A program made the position numbers and the translations under genes. From assembly GCA_033675265.1 (NCBI GenBank), contig JAUJYZ010001088.1, forward strand, positions 62,001 to 126,000: 64,000 nt of DNA, given 5' to 3'. The notes beneath the pieces were generated by a model. It ran no database searches. It had not been told where the DNA came from and saw nothing but the letters and a program-made list of their open reading frames with translations. This stretch comes from Actinostola sp. cb2023. Lineage: Eukaryota; Cnidaria; Anthozoa; Actiniaria; Actinostolidae. Shown in pieces: positions 50,501-61,703 of the stretch; position 1 is the first letter of the stretch; every line of letters begins with the position of its first letter.

Positions 50501-52768
50501 CTATGCCATCCAGGTTTGGAACAATGGCCCCTCTTCCTATAATCATACATGATACATGTTATAGTCCCTAGATACATTTTGTAGTTCTCACTGGGTGTTT
50601 GAATAAATATGTTCACAAAAGAAAAAGAAAAGTGATTGGGAAAAGTTACTGCTGTAGAGGTAATGTAGACAAATACAGTGTATAATCTAGCAGGAGCAGT
50701 ACATGTACATATAAATGACATTTCCTCTAACCTGTAAAATTCCACATCTTGGGGCTTAGCTTCTTGAACAGTCTATAGTGTCGCTTGTTTCCTTTATACA
50801 TATTGATGTTGTCCATCAGTAATATTACAGGTGATGATCTGGGGCATTCTTTATTGATAATATTTTGGAATTTATCAAGTCGTTCATCTAGATGTTTTGT
50901 CCTGGAAAATTGAACATTAAATATTGTAAAAAAATCAAGTTTTTTTCTTCTTCTGAAATAATCAAACAAATGCTGAATGATTAGTGTATAACATAAGTGT
51001 ATTTGTTCCAGCAAAGGGGAAGTATAAATGGACACAATTACCACCCTACAATAGCAACAATAGTCAAACATCTCAGAGTTTTCAATTTATCTAAAGGAAA
51101 GTCAGCAATTTGAAGACTGTTTAGCATTGTCTGCTGTAGCTGGCTTTTATTGAAAGTTCTGACATCCATGTGTTCGCTGTTGCTTTTGACTACAATAAAT
51201 TCATTTCACAACTTACAGTGAATCCCAGTGGAGACTTAATCCAATAGAGTTGAGCATATTGATACATTGTTTTCCTCCTCCATAGGACATACACAGTAGA
51301 CCAAATAACAGTTGAATGTCATTGGGATACTTCTGATTTCCTAATGAAATCAAACCAGATAATGCATGACTGGCACATTTCATTTTATAGCTGTGTGTTT
51401 TCATTTTATTAACATCTGTATCTTTCGTACTGCCAATCAAGGTTTCCAAAATGTCATTGATAAGAGGACAATCATTGGCAATTGTTGTGGCAAAGTTCAA
51501 GAATAAATGTTCATTGGTTGGCATGTCATCTCCTTGCAGATGACCACTACGAAACCCCAAATCACAACTTTTCTTGAATAATGTTAATTCATCTTTCAAT
51601 TTCTTCTTTTGCTGGCTTGAAAGAATGTCATTATTCTCCTGTAACTTGGCGATTTCTTGCTGGTAGCCATTTATTAATGCAGTTAAATAGTTTTCCCTTG
51701 CAATAGCAAGACATCTGTATCTCCTCATGATATTCTGGGCATTTCCTTTCTGCAAAAAAACCCTTGATTTACTTTTTTATCTTTATTATTATTTCCAATC
51801 ATTTTTTCTGCATATAGTGCCAGTTGTTTTGCAGTCCTTATTGATGTCAGACCCTATGATTGAGTAGAAGTTGGACAGCGGTTGTAACATTTTTGAGTAT
51901 AATGATGGATGTTGATGTTGCCGAGTGCTGGACCATACAGATACAGTGAGTTACATGGTCGATGGAATAGAATAAATACAAACCTCTTCTTCCAAAGCCA
52001 TTTGTAGATCTTCCCAAACATTTGCCATGTCTTCCTCCAATTCTTGTATTCTTGCTTTCATGTCAGCTTCAACTGCAGTATCTACTGGTACTTCCAGCAA
52101 CAACTTGTGTTTCAGTTTGATGTTTCTGTATACTGTACTGTTTAAATATTTGTTAAAGACAAATCAAGTAATAACATTCAGTAAATAACATTGTAAATTT
52201 ACATGAGGTGAGAAAATATACAGAATGGCCATCGAGGCATACAAGGATACATTTGTTTATCTCCATGTTGTACCCTTTTTTTAATGTAGGTCGGGAATGT
52301 GGTTGCCAGAGCTCTTGAAAGGCGACTTTTTGAACCAAGCTGATCAGTGATACCAAGTATTTCCAAAATGTCTTCTTGTTTCACGTTTCCCCCCTCTTTC
52401 TCAATGCAAATTTCGCTCAGACATTGATGAAGATCGGTAGAAGCAATGGCCACATCTCCTGTAAATAAAGCAAGTAAATTTGTAAAGATGACCCAAAGTT
52501 GTAAAACACAGCAGTAAACTTACCCTGATCTATTTTCCTGGCTTTAGATTTAGGGATACCTTGCTTTTTGGAGTCTGGTGTGAGGCCGTGTTTCTCAAAC
52601 GACAGCGACTTCTTTGCAGGAGTTCGACATGTAGAACCTCCATCTGTATTGAAATAGAACGTCAAACCTTCACAAAACAAAATAAAAACCAAGGAACATT
52701 CTTTCTAACTTACCTTCCAAGCTCATTTCGTGGAATGAAGCGTTTAAATCTTCGTTCCCGTCCGCCAT
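47547..52768 (-). CDS. Large multi-exon transposon protein: DUF6589-like with ankyrin repeats (putative Academ transposase)
   Basis: Read leftward from [18 protein letters not shown] at 52768. Exons at about 52768-52714, 52643-52524, 52460-52206, 52136-51985 (coiled coil, [19 protein letters not shown]), 51749-51218 ([20 protein letters not shown]), about 51180-51065, 50905-50735 ([20 protein letters not shown]), 50536-50420, 50323-49276, 49250-48365 and 47850-47547. The 50323-49276 part has an acidic run and two or three ankyrin repeats ([26 protein letters not shown]). The next has [15 protein letters not shown] and [20 protein letters not shown], which resemble DUF6589 proteins. Some joins are approximate and a frame change may exist near 50110. 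It faces the helicase tail to tail and is the best candidate for the transposase. Confidence 0.55.
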
Positions 52769-53027
52769 TTTGATTAGTTCGTTCAATAATATTGGTATAA
52801 AATACGTATAACAGCAACAACAAGGTAATTTGTTAAGCCTACATCATAAAAACTTCGATATATCTCAAAATACAATGAAAAAACTACATAATTCGTCAAA
52901 ATATGCAAGTTTGCAAGAAAAATAGAATACTTGCAAGAAACTCCGAGTAATCTGCCAGTTGCTTCCTCTCTTTTTCTCCTCCTTCCCGTGAAGCTCCGCG
53001 CGCTCTCCGAACCTCCGAGAAGCGACT

Positions 53028-53494
53028 GGGAACGAGTCTGACACTGTGGCATATTCCTGCATACGAACATAAGCAAGCAATCGTCAAAATCGAGAAATGC
53101 GGATTATAGGAGATGTCCATGAATCTCAAACGGCGTAATTTGTTTTTCACACTAAAGAGTGCTGTTTCTTCTATTCCTGGACATTCCTTTATGATCAAGA
53201 TTTTCAGTTTTTTTGCTCCCTTCCCGTACGAAAACTTCCAGCCTGACAGAGACAAAATCAAGCCTGACTCTGGGAACGAGTCTGACACTGTGGCATATTC
53301 CTGCATACGAACATAAGCAAGCATCGTCAAAATCGAGAAAATGCGGATTTATAGGAGGGATGAAACGGCGTAATTTGTTTTTCCTAACTAAAGAGTGCTG
53401 GACATTCCCTTTAGATCAAGATTTTCAGTTTTTTTGCTCCCTTCCCGTACGAAAACTTCCAGCCTGACAGAGACAAAATCAAGCCTGACTCTGG
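53028..53494 (+). repeat. Tandem duplication containing the transposon right end
   Basis: Two copies start GGGAACGAGTCTGACACTGT at 53028 and 53272 and end AATCAAGCCTGACTCT. Each is about 220-245 bases and differs by small indels. The copied unit includes the last 13 bases of the Academ-like element, its 9-bp duplication and flank. Confidence 0.85.
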
Positions 53495-54199
53495 CCGTTT
53501 AGCTGCCAGTAGAGCCTAAGCTCAGCCAAACGTGGACCTGACAAGATTTTGTCAGGCTCAAATAACTTGAGCCAAAAAAATGTCAGGCCGATGTCAGGGT
53601 TAAATTCGGTCGAGAGAGAGCATGACAAACAGCCTGACAATGTTTGGTTCCCTTTGGAGATTGAAAACTTGGGGAGTAGAGCCTAACATAACCCGAACAC
53701 GAACCTGACAAGGTTATATGTAATGTAGTATTAAATTCTCAAGACTCTTCATCTGCGGCCGCCACTGGACTCTTTAAAATAGTTCGCCGAGATCACTAGC
53801 TCGTATACACTTTGAAATCCTTCTTTTCTTTTCCGTCCGGGTTAACATTATGTCAAGAGTTATTTTCTCTTTTTCTTTCTTCTTAAAAGGTTCTTCGGAG
53901 CTTCGATACTATTATCATTTATAAAATGATATATTGGTACACATGTATATGCGGTAGCTGTTCTGAGCCGTGAACGGCACTGCGCGACACGTTACCTGAT
54001 CACTGTATACCTAGCATTTTCCCGTGGGAGGGAGAGTGGAGATAATAATAAGCTTATTAATAGAAGTACTAAATTAATTTTTAAATCCAGTTTATTTGAT
54101 GGTTTTTGAACCCACTCAAAATAAAGATTAGTATTATTATTAACTGAAAATTAACACGAAATTTTACAAAAATTAATGCATGTTTTAATACTTTCAATG

Positions 54200-54466
54200 T
54201 TATTCTAATTCACATCTGTTAGGGAAATCACAGATATAAGCTCGATCTTTCTCATCTGGAAAGCAAATGTAAATGCAATTATTACAAATCGAGCTAACAG
54301 TAATAGCAATAACTGGATTTGCTTCTTGGTTTAGTGTCGAGATAACACTTATGTGTGAAGATGTCATATGAATTACAAGTGAGAGTCTGGATATAGCTTC
54401 TTGATGCTGAATGAAGTATTTTACCTGTCCAAAATGGAAGGAGTCTCCAAACATCCCTAAACCCAT
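54200..54466 (-). pseudogene. Possible C-terminal exon of a transposon protein
   Basis: The frame reads GMFGDSFHFGQVKYFIQHQE, then ISTLNQEANPVIAITVSSIC and YICDFPNRCELE. The order (FGQV-YFI, hydrophobic strand, C-x-Y-C-x-FPN) recalls the C-terminal part of large cnidarian transposase-type proteins. Weak, by eye only. Confidence 0.25.
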
Positions 54467-54751
54467 TGTTTTCTTCCCCGGTTGTCTTCCATGTTGTTTG
54501 AAAGTGACTTGTTATGTTGTACAATGACGGCGTATACCGGCTGAGTGTCATGCACATGCAGAAATGTCGAGAATGATCCTAATCACTCAGAATAGATCAT
54601 GGTATGGATTTCACTAAAATTTGATTGGCTAACAGACTTCAGGTCAGGTTCCCATTGAAAATATGAATATTTGGCGCTCAATACCATAAGAAAGAGCAAC
54701 AGTTACTGAACAGTGTTATCCAACAGCTTTCCGAATTTCATATATTTAAAG

Positions 54752-54895
54752 ATGTCTCTGTATGCCTGCCTGTACTTTGACAGCGACAGAAGTGTTAGTG
54801 TATTGCCTAAGAGAAGCTGTAAGTTGCGAGGACCGTTTCAACCAAGGGGAGAAGTAGAAGTTGACTGGCGGGATGAGAAGGGCCAGAAGGATTAA
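54752..54895 (+). CDS. Short frame resembling the N-terminus of BEN-domain proteins
   Basis: The ATG at 54752 gives MSLYACLYFDSDRSVSVLPK and a charged tail to 54895. Cnidarian BEN-type and transposon-associated proteins often start with such a MSLYAL-YF-DD-SVSVI strand pattern. A possible later exon follows an acceptor TTTTTTTCAG at 55510 (AFCIENKKDQPTVKQINEAI). No BEN domain itself is visible. Confidence 0.3.
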   Translation: MSLYACLYFDSDRSVSVLPKRSCKLRGPFQPRGEVEVDWRDEKGQKD

Positions 54896-56544
54896 CGCTC
54901 ATTAGCCACGATAAAAGTTGGTGGAAAAGGTAGGATAATTAGTTCGTGTATTTTATTGCATCCTCTCTGAATGCACGGTGGACACATAAGAAACATTGAG
55001 AGAGCAAGATTGTGGAGGATTTTTTTAAATAGTTTATTTCTTCTCGTAGTAATGCGCGACATCGTGACTATAAAATATACCGGTAGTGCCGGTGTAGATG
55101 AGCATTAACGGGGAAAGTCATTCCTTTTAGACCATTATGAGATATATCTTAATATTTCACAACAATTTACAGCATCGCGTTAGCAATATTTTGAATATTG
55201 AATTGGATAGGCGGCCCTGAGCTAACTTTTTTCTAAATTACTGGTTTGACTATAAAAGCCTGGATCAAACGGTGTATTTAATATCGATAGTCGATGATAG
55301 CGTGACTGATTTTCGCGCAACATTGTCAGTTATCGTTCGCATAAGGCTTTATTTTCGTATACGTTCATGAACGAAGTAGGTAAATGTCCCTTTCATTTTC
55401 TCATTATCACAAATTAAATAAAGCCTCATGCGAACAAAAATTCGTCATCAAAAATCGTCCCGTGCAACATCGATCACTTTGAGTTTCTGATGTGACCTAT
55501 TTTTTTCAGATTATATGACAGCCTTCTGCATTGAAAACAAGAAGGACCAACCAACAGTCAAACAAATAAACGAGGCCATAACAAACCAAGTATCGTACGC
55601 AAGAGTGAAGCTGCGACGTTCAGCTAAGTGACGCCGGCTAATCCATTGGCACGATACATTCTGTAGTTATACTCCATATTAGACATTATTAATTATTACG
55701 ATATCATAATGCATGTTTATAGAGTCGATTTCGTATGAGTGAGACACCTACGGCACTGATTCATGATTAGTGCAGCACCGTGGCAGTACCGTGCTAGTCG
55801 AATTCCGTATGTCTGATAAAGGCTCAAATAAACCAGTTATTATATTATTATGTTTTTCTTCCGTACCGAGTGACCGTTCCGTGAGTCAGTACGAAATCGA
55901 CTCTAACATTATCATGTATAGTAATGCTCAATTTAGAGAACCGGTCATATTTTACATTTTATCCGTTTTATTGTATTATGAACTATTGTATATTTTTAGA
56001 AATGCTGACGACTGTCCAAAGGTCATTACAATTAATAAACTGATAAGGTGCTGAATGACGTGTACGTCGTGCCTGTTTTTGATTGGACCTTTTTATCTAT
56101 TACATCAATGTTTGTCCGACCCTGTCAGGCTTTGTCAGGCTTATGTATGGCCTGAATAAAGGCCTGAATCACGCTGAACATTTTGCCTGGGTTCACGCTC
56201 TGTTTATCAGGCTAATGTCATGCTCTTTAACTCTCATGTCCGGCTAAAATGTTAGGCTAATGTCACGTTAATTGACTGCTCAAGTCAGGCTCATTTTGTC
56301 ATGTTCGTGTTCGTGGCTTGTCCTGCTGCTGTTCGACCGAAATGTCCGGCCAGTGTTATGCCCTTGTTAGGTCGGACATTTTCGTACGGGTTGCACAGCT
56401 TGATGAAATCCTTAGTTGTTAGTGCAGTGTTGCTAAGATCCACTCTTTTTATCTCGGTCATGATAGCTCGAGGGAAGAACTGGTAACATTTACCCCGTGT
56501 TTGGTATCAGCAGTTCTTTCAGGCGACTACCAGAAATCCTACTG

Positions 56545-57476
56545 TGGAATCGTCGAGTTTGAAATACTATTTTTCACCAATTCCAACATACACTGGCTAC
56601 GATCACCAAATCTTTTGGCGAGAGAAATTCGAAAACAAGATTCCAGACAAATTGCGAAGAACTGTCCATGATAGCTCATTTGCCGTAGTTTATGGAATGA
56701 ATGCTCATTGTTGTAAGATTCACACTGTCAGGTTGTCACAATAGCTTTATTTCCGCTAGTCAAGATCAAGTTACAATATCTGATGAAACTAGTTGTAGGA
56801 TTGTAGCTGCAAACATTCGACCTTGTTTTATGATAGATATTCCATCAACAATATCTGAAAGGTGAGTATTTTAGTTTCTCTCGCGGATATGTTTTCAATT
56901 CTTCCCATCAAAATGAAGACTCGTACTTTTCACAGAAAGCGTGCTCGTCTTAGAAATGTTGAGGCATCACCAGAAGAAATCGCCGCTAAACGACAACAAC
57001 TAACTCCTGAGGTACGTAATACTTTGATCAACAATAATCAAAAAACTTTTCAATTATATTCATAAATACATTGGCAAGGATGAGATCGACTTTCAAATTT
57101 ATTGTCCCTCGTTAACAGAAAAGAAAACTACTCCAGATGTACGGTAAGAATCAAAGCTCTAAACGAAAGCTACGTGGTTGAACAAGTATTGTTGGGCAGG
57201 ACTTTCGACGACCTTGCAGAAGAAATGGGAGTGTCAAGAGCTACAGTAGAAATTTATGCAATTGATTGTTTTGCCGCGGGAGCACCTCTCAGTCATGGTC
57301 AATTGGCGATATTCTTGAATATTGACCAGGAAGCCTTCGACAGAATCGTCACATCTATCAAAGACAATACAGACAAGCAACTTCGAACCATCAGAGACGA
57401 ATTAGATCGAGAATTCAACTACAACCAAATTCGTTTTGCCCTTGCCTGTCTTATCCAGGATCAAGATGAGTTGTAG
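56545..57476 (+). pseudogene. RecQ/WRN-like C-terminal helix-turn-helix fragment
   Basis: Three exon-like pieces end in 57119-57476. The last encodes ESYVVEQVLLGRTFDDLAEE, MGVSRATVEIYAIDCFAAGA and FNYNQIRFALACL. This matches the helicase-associated HTH at the C-terminus of WRN-type RecQ proteins (LL..gk.l..IAe..gis..TV..Hl..c...G.pl). Before it are an exon at about 56936-57010 (KRARLRNVEASPEEIAAKRQ) and one ending at a donor GTGAGT near 56861. It lies outside the 40802-53040 element, so it is either another transposon copy or a host remnant. Bases 57480-57930 hold nothing recognisable. Confidence 0.5.
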
Positions 57477-57937
57477 ACTTTTTAGATATTTTAGATAGAC
57501 CTTAGATATTTCGTAAAGTTGTTCAGGTTCTTATTTTGTTTCAGCGTTATTGCTCAGATGTATATGTATCACGAGAGGCACCCGGGGAGACATGTAACGA
57601 AATAACCATGCGTTGACAGACGTAAGACGGTTCATAAACAAGTATTGTACATCGGAAGCTAATTTTCTCTATATTCCCAATACAATTTGTTTCGAAATAA
57701 AATTAACATTAAGTTGTTAAGATCAAAACTACAAATTTAGCGTGAAATTTGAAATGTTAGTCGCTTAATTATTACAGAAACTAAAAAAACTTTCAAATTT
57801 CGCGCTCTTGGATGCATGAACCAATGAAATAACTGAAATAAACTGGATTAGTAACATGATGAAACACAAACCCTCAATGTTTACTCTGCCACAGGGGTAT
57901 TGTTCTTGCTCCAGTTCTTAGGCGAAACGTTACTTAA

Positions 57938-58622
57938 GGTACCAGGGGACCTTCGTGACACTGTTCACTGAAAGCCGCGTAGCGCGCTAACCACTCGTCC
58001 AACATGTATAAAAGTATACATTTTCTTAAAGCTGAATAAATGCAGATTCTAAATATGCTGGAGATTATTTTCTATTTTGTAAATATTTTTTGTTATTGCA
58101 CATTTTAGAAAATTCGATCGGCCTTGTTCAAAGAGAATTTTGCACGCGGGAATTCAATCGAGTTTTAAACGGAAATTGCCATTGTAATGAGCACACGTTG
58201 TTTTAAAAAACCGTGTCTCCGATTTCCGATAAACGCTTTTGTTGTGGAGATATTTGCTGTCAAAGTTCATTAATGTGTTTTTAAGCGATTTACACATAAA
58301 TCATCAAATAACTTTTAAACGAGGCAACGTATCAAAAATCGGAGACACGGTTTTTTAAAACAAAGTTTGCTCATTACAATGGCACTTTCCGTTTAGAAAT
58401 CGATTGAATTCCCGCGTGCAAAATTCTGTTTGAACAAGGCCGGTCGAATTTTCTAAAATGTGCAATAACAAAAAATATTTACAAAATAGGAAATAATCTC
58501 CACATATTTAGAATCTGCATTTATTTAGCTTTAAGAAAATGTATACTTTTATACATGTTGGACGAGTGGTTAGTGCGCTACGCGGCTTTCAGTGAACAGT
58601 GTCACGAAGGTCCCCTGGTACC
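57938..58622. mobile_element. 685-bp TTAA-flanked foldback element
   Basis: The ends GGTACCAGGGGACC and GGTCCCCTGGTACC are flanked by TTAA (57934-57937, 58623-58626). The arms pair almost throughout with a centre near 58280. Each arm contains GTTGGACGAGTGGTTAG, similar to a tRNA D-arm/A box, read outward. TTAA points to piggyBac or Kolobok type mobilisation. Confidence 0.85.
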
Positions 58623-58626
58623 TTAA

Positions 58627-59369
58627 GCATAAATACTTGCACTCTGCTGTGGGTCGGAAGTAGTATTCGGGTGTAGGCATTGTAGACATACATATTAAGT
58701 GACCGTGTTTCAGTGGTTTTACTAGAGCGTTAGCTTAGGTCCAGCAGTTCTGTTGTATTACATGACAGGGATTGATCGGCTACTCTCCAACCTCAGTTAA
58801 GCGCTCTAGTCTAATCTCCCCCTTTTAAAAGCACGAGGTTGTTGAAATACCGTATATCAGCAATTGTTAAAAGTGTCGCAGTCACATATTCATAATTCAT
58901 ATAGATCGCCGTGTGTCGGCAAAACTGTTTCTAGTCACGCATTGTCTGACGTTTCTCCTTTTGGATTTTGAACCCTAACGAATTTTTCAGGCGTTGATCT
59001 ATCATACTTTCGTTGCTAGGGATAGAGTAGAATCGTTGACGGAATATATTGTAATTTTTTGCTAATTCTCTAGATATCCCTTTAAATCAAGTCATATTTC
59101 ATATTGTTTGCAATTAAAGGTGTTAAGCACATATTTGGTCCTTGACTTTCCTTCTTTTTTATTTTTCAACCTTATTGGCTAGTTAATTTTTCCTCACTTC
59201 CATAACCGTGACTAGAAGGGTAAACTAAGCTTTCACCCTATAACTTGCCCTCGGGCGGGTTCCTGGTCCGGTTTGGTTAGTGGGGGCCTTCCCTAAAATT
59301 TCCCTTGAGGGTCGTAATGGGTGTTTTCCTTTTTATTTTCTCTTCAGTAGTTCACCGCCGTTTTTTTTT
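58627..59369. other. No gene recognised
   Basis: Intergenic-looking sequence without convincing frames. From 59370 a frame (KWCDWEGNPTNWTRTLPSAE) could be an upstream part of the retroelement that follows. Confidence 0.4.
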
Positions 59370-59564
59370 CAGAATTCTGCACCCTAGAACACCAAAACCA
59401 CGCGGTTAAGTGGTGTGACTGGGAAGGCAACCCTACTAACTGGACCAGAACACTCCCGTCCGCCGAGATGGTATCAAATGGCAAGGTTTTCGCTTCCCCG
59501 CATATGCTCAGGTTCGGGAACCGGATTCTTTTACAGCGGGTAATATCACCAATAGTCTACCGGA

Positions 59565-60191
59565 ATGTGTTTCAATACTAGCAGACTACCCGAAGAAGGA
59601 CGAGATCCTACCCTATATATCCCGGGGGCAGATGTAGCTGAGTTCTTCACCAGTTTTGATGGAACTTTCGAAGAGAAAAAATACAGCAACGACATCCCGC
59701 CAGCAAGCATCTTTCCCAATTCATGTTCGTGTGATGCGTTTCATGATTTCATTTCTAAGACCATCATGGAGAGCATCGTTAACGGGTGGTCGTTGAATAT
59801 AGTGGGAAAAGTCGGATCCTGTCAACCACCTCATTTGGTTATGCCAATTACCGTGGAGTCATCCAAGCCACGCATGTGCCACGACAAGCGTTTTCTCAAC
59901 TGCTGGACTAAGGACTGCCCATTCACGCTCGACTACCTCACTGATCTCATCCGGTATGTGAACAGCGGCCACTTTCAAACCACTTTCGATGACAAAAGTG
60001 GTTATGACCACGTGCGCCTCCATCCATCTAGTTCTACGTTCTTTGGTCTGGAGTGGCAGGGATGGTACTTCACCTACGCCACTCTCCCATTCGGATGGAA
60101 AGCTAGCACCTTTGTATACCATAGCATCGGTTTGGCAGCTACAAATTTTATACGATCCTTAGGCGTGCCCTGCGCACAATACATCGACGAT
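59565..60191 (+). pseudogene. DIRS/Ngaro-like reverse transcriptase fragment, truncated after YIDD
   Basis: The frame has VGSCQPPHLVMPITVESSKP, RFLNCWTKDCPFTLDYLTDL, then TTFDDKSGYDHVRL (motif A, FDDKSGY), LPFGWKASTFVYH (motif B-like) and AQYIDD (motif C). This type is typical of tyrosine-recombinase retrotransposon families in cnidarians. The frame is lost immediately after YIDD, where a BEL/Pao long terminal repeat begins at 60192. RNase H and recombinase parts are absent to the right. Confidence 0.6.
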
Positions 60192-60600
60192 TGTCCGGGA
60201 ATAATTTAGGCGTATGCGGAAACACGTCTCATGCGCGGGAGAACGTCATAATCAATCGGTACATTTTTGTTGATTTATAGTTGTTAGTTATCTTAGCTAT
60301 TAAGTCTTAGTTATGAAACGCCTATGTAGCCTCAAAGTATGTATTTAAGCCGCACCCTAATAATTCACATAGTTGTGACTGTACAAGAAATCATTGTCTA
60401 TTGTAGTATTATAGCATAAATAAGCGACTATCAGTCCAGTCAAGTCAGAATTGTAAGAATTGTAACCAGAGTGTGAAGACTGAATAAAGTCTTGAAAATC
60501 AGAACGAAATACAGTCCCTTGTTGTGTTGCGAGCCTGCGCAGCGGAGTTGATTCGAGCCTGAGAACTGTTGGATACTTGGTCGACATTAATTCCGCGACA
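60192..60600 (+). repeat. BEL/Pao 5' long terminal repeat
   Basis: Bounds TGTCCGGG...GCGACA give TG...CA ends. It contains a TATTTAAG promoter-like box near 60339 and AATAAA at 60483-60488. ACTGGTCCTTCGAGCCGG after it resembles the conserved leader of BEL elements. The 3' LTR would confirm the bounds. Confidence 0.7.
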
Positions 60601-60602
60601 AC

Positions 60603-60618
60603 TGGTCCTTCGAGCCGG
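60603..60618 (+). promoter_or_regulatory. Putative primer-binding site
   Basis: TGGTCCTTCGAGCCGG begins two bases after the LTR. The same string is common after BEL/Pao LTRs. Which tRNA primes was not determined. Confidence 0.5.
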
Positions 60619-60692
60619 ATAAGGAAGGTTCGTAGATTGTACGTTGGACAAGATTTTGTTGGTATAAAGGATTGCATTGAAAGAGTGTTACC

Positions 60693-61703
60693 ATGGAGGA
60701 TCTTGCCAAGCGAAAGAAAATGCGAGCAGGTCACCGAGGATCGGCGACGAAACTTGTGACGAAGATCGTCCAAAAACTAGAAGGAGAAACTGATGAAGAA
60801 GTTGACAAAAATTGGCTCATCCAAAGCAAGTTGACCCTCGAGGGAAAGATTGAGTCATTAAAGGCTCTGGATGGTCAAATCTTGGAGCTGATTAGTGATT
60901 TAGATGGCGAGAGCGTCGAGCAAGACATCGAAAAGGAAATCGATGAGGCGGACAACAGCAACGCCGAACTTCATAAGGTAATATTGGATATAAATGAAGT
61001 TGTAAGGAAAAGGTGTGCCCCGCCCTCTTCGCCGAAGATCAACATGCCGCCAACATCCGCGGTTCAACTAAGTTTGCCGAGCAAAAATGTTAGAGTGAGA
61101 CTCCCCAAGTTAGAGGTCCTAAAGTTCGATGGGAGTGTGTGTAAATGGCAAGAGTTTTGGGATTCCTTTGAAAGTTCAATTGATGGCAACGAAGGGCTCT
61201 CGAGCGTCGACAAGTTTTCTTACTTGCGTGGACTCCTCGAGGGACGGGCCAAGTCAACTATTGCGGGTCTCTCTTTAACATCGGCTAACTACGGGGAAGC
61301 GTTGGGGTTATTGAAGAAACGGTATGGCAAAAAGAATGTCGTCGAAAGGGCCCATGTAAAGGAGTTGATTGGACTTCTGCCAGTATTTAGTGACAAGGAT
61401 ACGCAGCGATTGAGAAGGCTGTACGACAGTTGTGAGACTCACTATAGAGGATTGTTAGCACTGGGAGTGGATCCACGTTCTTATGAGTCAATTGTCGTGC
61501 CATCTATAATGGAAAAACTGCCAGAATCATTTAGATTGACAATCACAAGAGGAAGTGATTTTCTGGAATGGACAATGATGGAGATGTTGAAGGCGTTCGT
61601 CAAAGAACTTGAATTAAAGGAGCAACATCAAACAATTTCGACTACAAAGGAACAGTTTTCGTTGAAACAAGAAAGTCGTCAGCGTGGGAAGGAAGGAAAT
61701 TAG
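60693..61703 (+). CDS. BEL/Pao Gag (DUF1759-type)
   Basis: An intact 336-residue frame starts in a good context (ACCATGG). After a coiled-coil N-terminus it has the Pao Gag signature: VRLPKLEVLKFDGSVCKWQE, FWDSFESSI, then KFSYLRGLLEGRAKSTIAGL and ALGLLKKRYGKKNVV. It forms the particle core in this family. The frame stops in QRGKEGN, where related elements continue with a Cys knuckle into Pol. That region seems lost, so a deletion or frame change is likely. Confidence 0.85.
   Translation: MEDLAKRKKMRAGHRGSATKLVTKIVQKLEGETDEEVDKNWLIQSKLTLEGKIESLKALDGQILELISDLDGESVEQDIEKEIDEADNSNAELHKVILDINEVVRKRCAPPSSPKINMPPTSAVQLSLPSKNVRVRLPKLEVLKFDGSVCKWQEFWDSFESSIDGNEGLSSVDKFSYLRGLLEGRAKSTIAGLSLTSANYGEALGLLKKRYGKKNVVERAHVKELIGLLPVFSDKDTQRLRRLYDSCETHYRGLLALGVDPRSYESIVVPSIMEKLPESFRLTITRGSDFLEWTMMEMLKAFVKELELKEQHQTISTTKEQFSLKQESRQRGKEGN

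Larger units (their letters stand above)
40802..53040. mobile_element. Academ-like DNA transposon encoding RecQ helicase (AcademH type)
   Basis: The left end CAGACTCGTTCCCAGTCG (40802) and the right end CGACTGGGAACGAGTCTG (to 53040) are exact reverse complements. Both sides carry the 9-mer ACACTGTGG (40793-40801, 53041-53049). Inner parts of the ends are also related (GCACGGGAAGGAGGGAGAAA against TTTTTCTCCTCCTTCCCGTG). Inside are two convergent genes: a RecQ helicase and a large DUF6589-like protein with ankyrin repeats. Helicase-carrying Academ elements have been described in animals and fungi as AcademH. Assignment to that lineage is from memory of its gene content and needs a search. Later insertions break the helicase gene. 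Confidence 0.82.
53444..56400. mobile_element. Possible 3-kb DNA transposon with GCCTGAC subterminal repeats
   Basis: CCCGTACGAAAACTTCC at 53444 is mirrored by GGACATTTTCGTACGGG ending at 56400. Many GCCTGAC/GTCAGGC motifs are concentrated at 53455-53720 and 56110-56300 in mirrored orientation. Such clustered subterminal repeats are transposase-binding sites in several DNA transposon groups. The interior has small exon-like frames only. The target duplication is not clear, and the left end occurs twice because of the tandem duplication. Confidence 0.5.
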
